From the NCBI GenBank assembly GCA_964408805.1, contig CAYPAV010000013.1, positions 1 to 64,000 on the forward strand: a stretch of 64,000 nucleotides of DNA, in the 5' to 3' direction. Below the pieces are notes generated by a model. That model did no database searches, was not told where the DNA came from, and saw only the letters and a list, made by a program, of their open reading frames with translations. Position numbers and translations under genes: made by a program. Position 1 is the stretch's first letter. Every line of letters starts with the position of its first letter. Positions 46,210 to 53,593 of the stretch are shown here, in pieces. The stretch is from CAYPAV01 sp964408805. Its GTDB lineage: Bacteria; Pseudomonadota; Alphaproteobacteria; UBA8366.

Positions 46210-46412
46210 TTTTGTGACCGGCCCGCTAATGTTTGCCCGAGTAAACATTACCCAAACATAAATCGCAGTTTTCCGCGGGCCTGAAAGCGGGCCAAAATTC
46301 TCACCATGTTTTCAGTTGGTTAGGCGACCCTGTTTTAGGACGAAACTTGCAAGATCTTGCAACTTTTTCCCTCCACAAAAGTTGCAAGAAATCCTGCGCG
46401 GCTCAAACCCGC
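46210..46412. other. Island-edge non-coding stretch downstream of tRNA-Gln
   Basis: This stretch is more AT-rich than the flanking core genes and has no supported gene. It holds an AGTAAACATTACCCAAACATAAAT segment split by short repeats and the nested palindromes at 46347-46389. A copy of the tRNA 3' end, expected of an intact attachment site, was not seen near the other island edge. Confidence 0.5.
46347..46389. repeat. Nested palindromes (TTGCAAG repeats)
   Basis: TTGCAAGATCTTGCAA (46347-46362) is a perfect 16-base palindrome. Its right half reuses sequence in a second hairpin, with arms TCTTGCAACTTTT (46355-46367) and AAAAGTTGCAAGA (46377-46389) around a 9-base loop. The two folds are mutually exclusive. 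Possible roles are an island operator or attachment-site arm; no U-run makes it a convincing terminator. Confidence 0.55.
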
Positions 46413-46688
46413 TTAAACCTTGAGCTTGGGTGTCCTTTCCGACTTGGCCGCCATCAGCTTTTTGTCGAGTTCGCCAGCACCCGCAGCCTCTTTCACAAGG
46501 TTCAGAGTCGTAAGCAAATTCTCAGCTTGAGCAATCTCGATTGTGGGCTTTCCCTTCTCCAATTCGAGCGGCTTGTTGCCGTACCGCAAGGTCAGCAACA
46601 GCTTGCCAGTCTCATCCGTCCACCACCACGGTTTGAACCGGACCGGCACGTCCTTGTGAACTTTCTCGCCAGTCTCGGGATCGTCGAA
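46413..46688 (-). pseudogene. DUF6641-like gene remnant, 5' end lost to IS insertion
   Basis: An open frame of 91 codons runs without a start from the IS3 boundary at 46688 (F-D-D-P-E-T-G-E-K-V) to the stop at 46413. It contains W-W-W-T-D-E-T-G-K-L and L-R-Y-G-N-K-P-L-E-L-E-K-G-K, which resemble a family of small island-borne proteins I recall as DUF6641, whose N-terminal half is missing here. A GTG at 46649 could allow a 78-residue product. Function unknown. Confidence 0.6.
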
Positions 46689-46908
46689 TGACTTGCCCCC
46701 AGGTTTCGTACCAATCGTTATGTTAGACCTTGCTCGTTGTTTGGCGAGCGGCGATCAGCCCGTAGCCCCCAAGGAGCGAAGGGTTGAGCGCCGCGGTTGG
46801 GCACGATGGTCTGTGGTGCGGGCGGCCTGTAGCCAAGCGCACTGTGCGGCCTGATGGTGTTGTAGTGATTGCGCCATCGTTCGATAAGCACCTTCGCCTC
46901 ATGGCCCT
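46689..46908 (-). mobile_element. Truncated IS3-family element (3' end of transposase plus right inverted repeat)
   Basis: On the minus strand the sequence encodes the C-terminus of an IS3 OrfB transposase: E-A-K-V-L-I-E-R-W-R-N-H-Y-N, then R-P-H-S-A-L-G-Y-R-P-P-A-P, stop at 46718-46720. The element terminus TGACTTGCCCCC lies at 46689. About 60 codons remain; the rest of the transposase, including the DDE catalytic core, and the left end are gone. The distal border near 46908 is approximate. Its last 51 bases equal window positions 1-51 in inverted orientation. Confidence 0.85.
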
Positions 46909-47390
46909 AAACCTTGGGTTCGACGCGTAGAAGAGCCGTGACAGTTGGATCAAGGTGAAGATTTCGTCCTCAATGTCCGTAAGCGCCTCCGCGATCCTCA
47001 GCGGCTTAATGCGGTGGATTTTGCTATCAAACTCGTAATCGTCGTGGGCGTCCTTCATGATGCTCTTTAGCCTACGCAGACAATCATTCGCATACGCTCG
47101 GGAGACAGAATTAATGAGCTGTCTCAACCACTTTTCGAACGCTTGTTTGGTGAGTTCGTTGATCGGCGTCGAACCGAAGTAGGGAAGCATGTGCAGTCGC
47201 CCCATCCCATTATACGTTCGGTATGTCGACGGCGCAGAGCGGATTTTTTTCTCGTCGAGCCAGGCGTCGAAAAATTTTTCGAAGGTCGGGTAGATCGACG
47301 TGATGCTGCGAGCGTAGCGTTCGCCAAAAATTTCATGCTTGTTGGGGTCGAATGTCCCCAACTTCATCTCGGCATCGAATTGCTGGGCTA
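46909..47390 (-). pseudogene. Tyrosine recombinase (phage/island integrase) fragment
   Basis: An open frame reads R-L-A-Q-Q-F-D-A-E-M-K-L-G-T-F-D, then Y-P-T-F-E-K-F-F-D-A-W-L and T-Y-R-T-Y-N-G-M. This is the end of the arm-binding region and the SAM-like core-binding domain of a P4/lambda-type integrase. It stops near S-N-P-R-F, before the catalytic domain with its R-H-R-Y residues, because the IS3 remnant is fused there. The 5' end is also missing, abutting the truncated CoA-transferase. An automatic annotation may call 46723-47367 as one chimeric protein. Confidence 0.8.
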
Positions 47391-47906
47391 GTCGGGCACC
47401 GGAAATTCGACCCGCTTCGGCGCGCCGTCCTTGTCCGGATTGCTGTGCATCAGGCCGGTGAAGGCTTGCAACACCGCGTCGGTCGCGGGGCGGTCCGAAT
47501 AGGGGCCGGTCTGGCCAAAACCGGTAATCGATAGGTAGATCAGCTCGGGATTGGCCGCCGACAGCGTCGGATAGCCGAGGCCCAGGCGTTCCGCGACGCC
47601 GGTACGGTTGCTTTCCATAAAAACATCGGCCTCGGCCGCGAGCCGGCGCACGACATCAAGGCCGTCCTCGGTCTTCAGATCCGCCACGATGGCGCGCTTG
47701 CCGCGATTGCAGGCGACATAGGAGGTACTCCGTTCGCCGATCGCGAGACCGATACGGCGCGCCCAATCGCCTTCCGGCGGCTCGACCTTCACCACGTTTG
47801 CACCGTTCTGCGCCATCAGCATGGCGCAATAGGGTCCGGCGAGGCCCTGGGTCAGGTCGATCACCTTGAGGCCGGCGAAGGCCGGCGGATTAGTCGTTCC
47901 AGGCAT
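47388..47906 (-). pseudogene. Type III CoA-transferase (CaiB/BaiF) truncated at its 3' end
   Basis: The 172-residue N-terminal portion has L-K-V-I-D-L-T-Q-G-L-A-G-P-Y-C and the nucleotide/CoA-contact G-A-N-V-V-K-V-E-P-P. It also has N-R-G-K-R and the E-S-N-R-T-G-V-A-E-R segment. Full-length enzymes have about 380-410 residues. Coding stops at a TAG exactly where the integrase fragment begins, so the C-terminal half was lost in the island rearrangement and the enzyme is probably inactive. It overlaps the MaoC-like gene, with which it would have formed an operon. Confidence 0.85.
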
Positions 47907-48663
47907 GGATGTACATCTCGCTTGCCGGCTTGCCGGCGGGGTTGAGGGCGCGGAAATGAACGCCGTCGCGGGATTGCAACGTCAATTCGTCGTCCCAGAA
48001 AATCGGTCGCTTGAACGCGGCCTCGACATCGAAGTTTCTCGCCGATCCAATTTTGGCCCGCTCGGCCAGCAGCAGCGTGAACCCCATCAGGCCCTGCGCG
48101 ATCGGGGCCCGCATGCCGATCCGGGCTGCCGCCTCGGGATCGTGGTGTCCTTCGAGGTGGGGAAATTCGAAGCTGTAGCCGCTGACCATCTCCGGCGTCA
48201 GCTGGACCTTGCGGAGGGTGTCGAATTCGGAGTCCGGCGGCGGCGGCGCGGACTTCGGATTGGCCCCGACGGGTTGCGGGTCCAGGATCAGGCTTTGATG
48301 ATCGATCGTGACCGGCGTCGATCCGTCGGTCCGCCGAAACCGGAATTCGATATGGATGTATCGGCCGCGCCGGTCCGGCCGCAGCGCATCGACACAAGCG
48401 GCCACATTCAGCGGTTCCCCGAGGCGCACGGGGGCCTCTTGGTGGACGCGAACCCCGACATGCAGGCGTTTGGCGCCAAGCGCGTCGCGCGGCCGGGCCC
48501 CATGCAGGCAGTCGTTGGCGAGGACCGAGACGTCCACGACCTCGCCGAAGAGGTCTGCCTCGACCGTGGCGGCGGCGTGATATTTCGCCTGCCGCGTCGA
48601 ATCGACCGTGGTTTGCCAGACCGCCAGCTCATGGCCGACCGTCTCATGCGCCGGGACCGTCAT
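47890..48663 (-). CDS. MaoC-like (double hot-dog) acyl-CoA dehydratase/hydratase
   Basis: The 257-residue protein has an N-terminal hot-dog fold and a C-terminal MaoC-like half with the hydratase-like segment H-H-D-P-E-A-A-A-R and then A-P-I-A-Q-G-L-M-G-F. The catalytic Asp/His pair is partly visible. Co-operonic with the CaiB-type CoA-transferase (17-base overlap), it would have hydrated or dehydrated the CoA ester produced by it; mesaconyl-CoA-type chemistry is one possibility. With its partner broken, the pathway may be inactive here. Confidence 0.75.
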   Translation of the reverse strand: MTVPAHETVGHELAVWQTTVDSTRQAKYHAAATVEADLFGEVVDVSVLANDCLHGARPRDALGAKRLHVGVRVHQEAPVRLGEPLNVAACVDALRPDRRGRYIHIEFRFRRTDGSTPVTIDHQSLILDPQPVGANPKSAPPPPDSEFDTLRKVQLTPEMVSGYSFEFPHLEGHHDPEAAARIGMRAPIAQGLMGFTLLLAERAKIGSARNFDVEAAFKRPIFWDDELTLQSRDGVHFRALNPAGKPASEMYIHAWND

Positions 48664-48687
48664 GATTCGTTTAATCGCCTCGCTCGC

Positions 48688-49449
48688 TCAAGCCTCGTCC
48701 CAGACCTTCTCGGTCAGCGGGAGACCGCGAATGTGATCCGCGCCGAGCGGCCCGTCCGGAGTAATACCGGCCTGTTCCAGCAGCGAGGCGACCTGCCGGA
48801 CGTGTTGCGCCGAATGCCAGACGGTTCGCTCCAACATCTCATGCCGCGTCGTTCCACCGAAATATGTCGGCACTTCCTCGTCGAAATCCTTCTCCGCGGC
48901 GCCTTCCCACCAAGTCCGAAAGCGCGTCCGCACGGTCTCGCCGAAATCGGCGAAATCGGCGCTGGTCTTGAGATCGTCCGGCGGGGCGGCGGTCAGGGTT
49001 TCATAGGCCAGACTCCGGCCGGTCTCTTCCATTTCCAGGAAGGCGGTTGGAATCTGATAGATATGGTGCATCAACACCCGCCATTTTCGCGGCCGGTTCG
49101 GCAGTTCGTTGTCCAGCCGGGCGTCGGGCATCTGCCGCATCAGGCGGATCGCGGCCTCCAGGATCGTATCATAGCGCCCGGCCAATTCGGCCGGCGACAG
49201 ATCCGGCGCGGTATCGTCTTCCAGTTCCAGGAAATCGACGACATCCTTGATGACCTGGGCGAACACGAAGTCGTCGCCCTTGGAGACGACGGGGACGGAG
49301 CGGGCGCCAATCCGGCGCAATTCGTCCATACCGCCTTCGTCCAAAACATTTATCGAATCGTACTCGATCCCACGGACCGACAGGTAATCCTTTACCCTGA
49401 GACAGCTTGTTCAATGCGGCTGCCAAAAGACCTTGATTTGTTCGCCCAT
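48688..49449 (-). CDS. Probable selenoprotein: glutaredoxin-like UxxC domain fused to a DinB-family domain
   Basis: Read through an in-frame TGA (49411-49413, codon 13), the gene encodes 253 residues. An N-terminal glutaredoxin/thioredoxin-like domain (about 1-75) has V-F-W-Q-P-H-U-T-S-C (U13, C16) and the cis-proline motif S-V-P-V-V (P53). A DinB-like four-helix domain (about 85-230) has His ligands H128/H129 and H212-x-x-x-H216. The TGA sits where the CxxC first cysteine belongs, and a hairpin follows at SECIS distance. ATG 49449 has AAGGG eight bases upstream. Without recoding, translation could begin only at about residue 37 (TTG 49344), losing the redox domain. The alternative is a nonsense mutation. 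Likely role: thiol/selenol redox chemistry with a metal-binding DinB partner domain; substrate unknown. Confidence 0.75.
49381..49399 (-). promoter_or_regulatory. Putative bacterial SECIS hairpin
   Basis: Directly downstream of the in-frame TGA, minus-strand bases 49399-49381 fold as CAGG-(G)-TAA / TTA-CCTG: seven base pairs with one bulged G and a four-base AGGA apical loop. The loop starts 20 bases after the TGA, within the spacing seen for bacterial SECIS elements (loop roughly 16-37 nt downstream, with a G in the loop). Identified by eye only, without thermodynamic folding. Confidence 0.55.
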
Positions 49450-49522
49450 TTTCCTAGCCCTTGCGGTGTTCGCGTAATCCAATAGATGCGCCGCGGCGGA
49501 GTGCCGTCAAGATCGCTCCGGA

Positions 49523-50803
49523 CTACCGATCACTCAGGGCGGCTTCAACCCAACAAGCGACCGCGAGCAGCCGCTCGTCGGTAGCGTAGGGGGACACCAG
49601 CTGCACGCCGACCGGAAGGCCGTTGCGGCCGCTGGCTCCCGGCAGGGTGACACAGGGCACACCCGACGTCGTCCAGGGCCGATTGAAGACGGCGTTGCCG
49701 GTACTCTCCAAGCTTTCCGGTGCCTCGCCGACGGCGCTCGGCACCAGGATCGCGTCGAGCTCGGCCAAGACATCGTCGAAGGCGCGCCGGCAGTCGCGCG
49801 CCAGGTCGATCGCGGCGCGATACTCGGCATAAGGTATGTCCAGCCCGCCGGCCATGTTCGCCTTCAGCTTGTCGCTCAGCTTGTCTTCGTGGTGCGCGAA
49901 TTCATGCGCCAGCGAGCGTCGCCCCTCGTAAAACATGATCGTGGTGTTGGCCGGGCCCAGGCCGGCGAACTTGTCGGGCAGGTCGAGCACGGAGACGGTT
50001 GCGCCGGCGGCGGCCAAGCGGTCGGCCGCGCCTTCGACGGCGGCATGGGTCGCGGCCTCCGCCTGATCCCACCAAGGGGTGCGGCAGAAACCGATGCGCG
50101 GCCCGTCCGTCAAGGGGTCGACCGTTGCCGGTGCCCCCAATAGGGCCGCCCGCAACAACGCGAGATCGGCGACACTCCGGGAAAACGCCCCCAGCGTATC
50201 GAGAGACCGGGCGAGCAGCTTCACGCCGGCAAAGCTGAACTGTCCGATCGTCGGCTTGTAGCCGACCACGCCGCAGAACGAGGCCGGCCGGATCACCGAT
50301 CCGCCGGTCTGGGTACCGAACGCCAGCGGGACCATGAAATCGGCGACCGCCGCGGCCGAGCCGCTGGAGGAGCCGCCCGGCGTGTGGGCCGGATTGTGCG
50401 GGTTCCGAGTCTTGTTGGGGTTCATGAAGGCGAATTCGGTGGTCACCGTCTTGCCCAGCACAACACCCCCCGCCGCCCGCACCAAGGCGACGCAGGCGGC
50501 ATCCGCGCCCGGTCGGAACCCGGGATAGATCGGCGAGCCGTAGGCGGTCGGCAGATCGGCGGTCTCGATGACGTCCTTGAAGCCGACGGGGATGCCATGG
50601 AGCGGCCCTTTCGGACCCGCCCGATCGACCGCCCGCGCCTCGTTCAAGGCACGGTCGGCATCGACATGGGCCCAGGCCTCGACCTCGGCTTCGCGCACCT
50701 CGATCCGGTCCAGACAGGCGCGCACGAGCCGTTCGCTGGTGATCTCCCCGGCCGCGATCGCCTTTGCGGCCGCCACTGCCGTTAGTTCGTTCGCCATCGC
50801 CAT
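49523..50803 (-). CDS. Amidase-signature (GatA-like) amidohydrolase
   Basis: The 426-residue enzyme has the Ser-cisSer-Lys triad context visible as G-F-K-D-V (Lys), G-G-S-S-S-G-S-A-A-A (cis-Ser) and G-T-Q-T-G-G-S-V-I-R-P (nucleophile Ser). It hydrolyses an unknown amide to acid and ammonia. It is not GatA, as no gatB/C is present. The start M-A-M-A-N-E was selected over an upstream in-frame codon. It lies just upstream of the probable selenoprotein on the same strand, 73 bases apart. Confidence 0.88.
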   Translation of the reverse strand: MAMANELTAVAAAKAIAAGEITSERLVRACLDRIEVREAEVEAWAHVDADRALNEARAVDRAGPKGPLHGIPVGFKDVIETADLPTAYGSPIYPGFRPGADAACVALVRAAGGVVLGKTVTTEFAFMNPNKTRNPHNPAHTPGGSSSGSAAAVADFMVPLAFGTQTGGSVIRPASFCGVVGYKPTIGQFSFAGVKLLARSLDTLGAFSRSVADLALLRAALLGAPATVDPLTDGPRIGFCRTPWWDQAEAATHAAVEGAADRLAAAGATVSVLDLPDKFAGLGPANTTIMFYEGRRSLAHEFAHHEDKLSDKLKANMAGGLDIPYAEYRAAIDLARDCRRAFDDVLAELDAILVPSAVGEAPESLESTGNAVFNRPWTTSGVPCVTLPGASGRNGLPVGVQLVSPYATDERLLAVACWVEAALSDR

Positions 50804-50907
50804 CGCCACATTCCCCTCGTCAATTGCCCTGAATCGACAATGATCTTGGCGTCGCAAGTCGTTAAAAACAAATCAGGCCGGTATTGACGGCGCCGCGGTG
50901 CTTCGGA

Positions 50908-51711
50908 TCAGCCGCGGCGGCCTTGCTTCGGCAGCTTCGGCGGTTTTTCCGGCCGCTCCGGCCCCCAGACCTTGTCATAGTAGCTGTCCGCGAGGTTGAG
51001 CGCGCCGATGGGGTTGTGGGCGAGGACGCGGTCCTTCGCGACCAGGGTGGTTGCGAGGCCTTCCGAATGCTTGAAGAACAGGCTGTCATGGCCGACGCAG
51101 AGCCCGAGCACGATATTCAACTCGCAACCGGCCTGGTTGAGGAGCTCGGCCTGGGAGACCGGGTTGCACATCGATTCATGCCCGCCCGGCCGGATCTTCT
51201 CGATATCCGCCAATCCGATCCGTTCCTTGGCGACGCCGCCGTTTTTGCACGCGGCGGACGCAACTTCCAAACCGTGGCTTTCAAGAATCTGGCTCAGGGT
51301 GTTGGCCTGGTCGACGAAGCTGATACAGGTCGCGATGCCGATCTTGGTGTAGCCCATTTTCTTCGCGAACTGGCAGATCTCCTCGACGCGGGTCCACTCA
51401 CAGTAGCCCTCCGCTTCGATCCGGGCCGACTCCTGGGCCACGCGCCGGACGAAGGGGTCGGCATACATCTCGTAGGCGTCATCGATCGATTCTTGCGCGA
51501 TCTTGCTGGGGCAGTAGCCGGGGCCCAGGGCCTCGCTCTCGCCGGCGCGGCAGGCCCGCACGTTCGGCGGGCAATAGGCACAGCTCGGGTCGGTATATTG
51601 CGTCGCTTTCGGGTTTTTCGTTGCCGTGGGATTTCGCGCGGGCACGTCCGCCTCCGCCATGATTTCGGGACAGTCCATCGCGAAGTCTAAATCGGAAGCG
51701 CCTTGGCGCAT
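50908..51711 (-). CDS. DUF1847 cysteine-rich protein
   Basis: The 267-residue protein has a conserved N-terminal cysteine cluster (C-A-Y-C-P, then R-A-C-R-A-G and G-Y-C-P) and a helical body with further cysteines (Y-C-E-W-T-R, A-T-C-I-S-F, S-A-A-C-K). Conserved L-G-L-C-V-G-H-D and S-M-C-N-P complete the pattern. DUF1847 proteins probably bind a metal or Fe-S cluster; the role is unknown. The first Met may be late (M12 or M18). Confidence 0.8.
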   Translation of the reverse strand: MRQGASDLDFAMDCPEIMAEADVPARNPTATKNPKATQYTDPSCAYCPPNVRACRAGESEALGPGYCPSKIAQESIDDAYEMYADPFVRRVAQESARIEAEGYCEWTRVEEICQFAKKMGYTKIGIATCISFVDQANTLSQILESHGLEVASAACKNGGVAKERIGLADIEKIRPGGHESMCNPVSQAELLNQAGCELNIVLGLCVGHDSLFFKHSEGLATTLVAKDRVLAHNPIGALNLADSYYDKVWGPERPEKPPKLPKQGRRG

Positions 51712-51745
51712 TGATATGCGTCAGTTCGGCTGTTCCGCCGGCACC

Positions 51746-52726
51746 TCAGGTGTCGAGCGTCGACTCATGGAATAGGGAGTCGACCGGGAGCGAATTCTCG
51801 ATCAGGCCTTGATCGCGGCAGTAGTCGACGAAGTCCTCCAAGTTGGCGCGGTTCGCCGCCAATCCGGACGGCCAAAGATCGGGTGCCAGTTCATCGCGCT
51901 GCGCCTCGTAGACATTTCGCGCGAAGGCAAGCGTGGCAAAGCCCGGATCGAGATAGTATTCCGCCGCTTGCGCTTTCGCCTCGTCCCACATGCGGATCAA
52001 TTCACGCGGCAGGTTCGGCAGCCGCGTCGCCAGGTCGCGCGGGAAGGCAAGCACATGCATGATCGGGTAGTAATCATACTTTTTGTAATAACGCGCCGAC
52101 TCCCGATCGGAATCGGCGAATAGCCGGCGAATGCGAGGGTCCGCCGACAGCACGGCGCTTGGCGGGTGGGGGTGGATGAAACCGTCGATCTCGCCCGCGC
52201 GGAGTAGTTCCACGACATCGCACCCATCCGGCAGCCGCTCGATATCGACATCACCGCCGCCGGACCAGGCGAGCTCTTCCTCGTGCATCGTCCGCCAGCG
52301 GATGTTTTCCCAAGAGACGCCGTATTCCCGCTTGAGATCGCCTTTTGCCAGGACCGACATGGTCACTTGGAAGGCCCAGATCGCAACCTGGCGACCTTCC
52401 AGATCCTTGGGCGATTCGATACCCGCCTTGCTGTTGACGAAGATATGGTTCTGCGAAAACAGGCGCCGCGGAAAAACCGGCGTGGCGATGAGGTCGTCTC
52501 CCCGCGCGATCGCCATGATGTAGGAGGCGAGCGACACCTCCGCGATGTCGAATTCGCGATCCGTCAGCATGCGCCGATGGCGCGCGATGCCGTGCCGTCG
52601 CGGCGGGACCATGCCGACCTCCAGCGCCTCGATCGAGAAGCCGTCCGGCGGCGACACCGTTCCCAGGAAGAACGGCATGTGCCGGTCGTAAAGATCGATC
52701 GCGAGGGTCAGGGTGGGTTCGGTCAT
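51746..52726 (-). CDS. Periplasmic-binding-fold protein (NMT1/4,5-dihydroxyphthalate decarboxylase-like)
   Basis: The 326-residue protein has alternating beta-alpha segments of a type II substrate-binding fold, with the conserved D-I-A-E-V-S-L-A-S-Y and F-V-N-S-K-A-G-I near the middle. No signal peptide is evident (M-T-E-P-T-L-T-L), which favours the cytosolic 4,5-dihydroxyphthalate decarboxylase-like branch over an exported ABC binding protein. No permease or ATPase is adjacent. Substrate unknown. Confidence 0.75.
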   Translation of the reverse strand: MTEPTLTLAIDLYDRHMPFFLGTVSPPDGFSIEALEVGMVPPRRHGIARHRRMLTDREFDIAEVSLASYIMAIARGDDLIATPVFPRRLFSQNHIFVNSKAGIESPKDLEGRQVAIWAFQVTMSVLAKGDLKREYGVSWENIRWRTMHEEELAWSGGGDVDIERLPDGCDVVELLRAGEIDGFIHPHPPSAVLSADPRIRRLFADSDRESARYYKKYDYYPIMHVLAFPRDLATRLPNLPRELIRMWDEAKAQAAEYYLDPGFATLAFARNVYEAQRDELAPDLWPSGLAANRANLEDFVDYCRDQGLIENSLPVDSLFHESTLDT

Positions 52727-52938
52727 GTCGGTTCCGGGTCCGCCATCTCCCGGAAGACGCGGTCGCCCCAAATGTTGTCAGAAAGCATTTTCGCCATGGT
52801 CGATTTGTTAGTCGATTTCAACCTCGGTGACAATCGGCCCGGCGGCACTTTTGGCCAAGAGCAAAAAAGAAGGGCTGTGCGAAGATGGTCAAGAGCGCCA
52901 TGGAGAAGTTTGAAGGCGGCTAATTCAGGGACTTACGG

Positions 52939-53526
52939 CTAAGCGCGAGCCGGATCGGGAAAGTCGATGATGCGGGCTTCCTCCGAGACCGTATCGAGGA
53001 CGGCGCAACTCAACTGACGGTCGTTGCGGTGGTCGCGGCCGTCGCCGGTCGAGCCCGGATTGACGATCAAGACCTTGCCGACGCGCCGGATAACCTGCTG
53101 GTGGGTGTGGCCGTAAAGCACGAAATCGGCGTCGGCCTCGGCGAATCGCTCCAGCTCGGGACTGGTCGGGTGGATATAGGCGCCGCGCGGCTCCCACGGC
53201 GTCGAGTGCACCATCAGCAACTTCTTGCCGCCGATTTCCAGGCATTGCCGTGCCGGGCGCTTGGCGAGCCAGGTCATGAGCGACGCATCGATCCATTCCC
53301 GCTCGCGCGCGCGCGCGCCGAGCGGGCCGAGAAAGACCTCCTCGTGATTGCCGAGGATGGTGTGGGCCGCCCGTTCCCGCAGCATCTCCACCACCTCGTT
53401 CGAAAACCGGTATTCGAAGATGCTGTCGCCGAGGCAGAGCACTTCGTCGACATCGCCCATCAGCTCGAGCGCCCGGATCAGGCCGGCGATATTGCAATGC
53501 AGATCGGAGACGATGCCGAATTTCAT
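52939..53526 (-). CDS. Calcineurin-like metallophosphoesterase (YfcE-like)
   Basis: The 195-residue protein shows the dinuclear-metal signature: I-V-S-D-L-H-C-N, G-D-S-I-F-E, G-N-H-E-E, M-V-H-S-T and G-H-T-H-Q. It likely hydrolyses a phosphodiester. The start M-K-F-G-I-V-S-D was chosen as the canonical beginning. It is separated from the substrate-binding-like gene by about 210 bases with no supported gene. Confidence 0.87.
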   Translation of the reverse strand: MKFGIVSDLHCNIAGLIRALELMGDVDEVLCLGDSIFEYRFSNEVVEMLRERAAHTILGNHEEVFLGPLGARAREREWIDASLMTWLAKRPARQCLEIGGKKLLMVHSTPWEPRGAYIHPTSPELERFAEADADFVLYGHTHQQVIRRVGKVLIVNPGSTGDGRDHRNDRQLSCAVLDTVSEEARIIDFPDPARA

Positions 53527-53593
53527 AAGCCGCGGCGCGGGGTCACCCCGCCCCAAAATTGCCCAAGATCACCCAAACGCGAAAACCCTTCCG

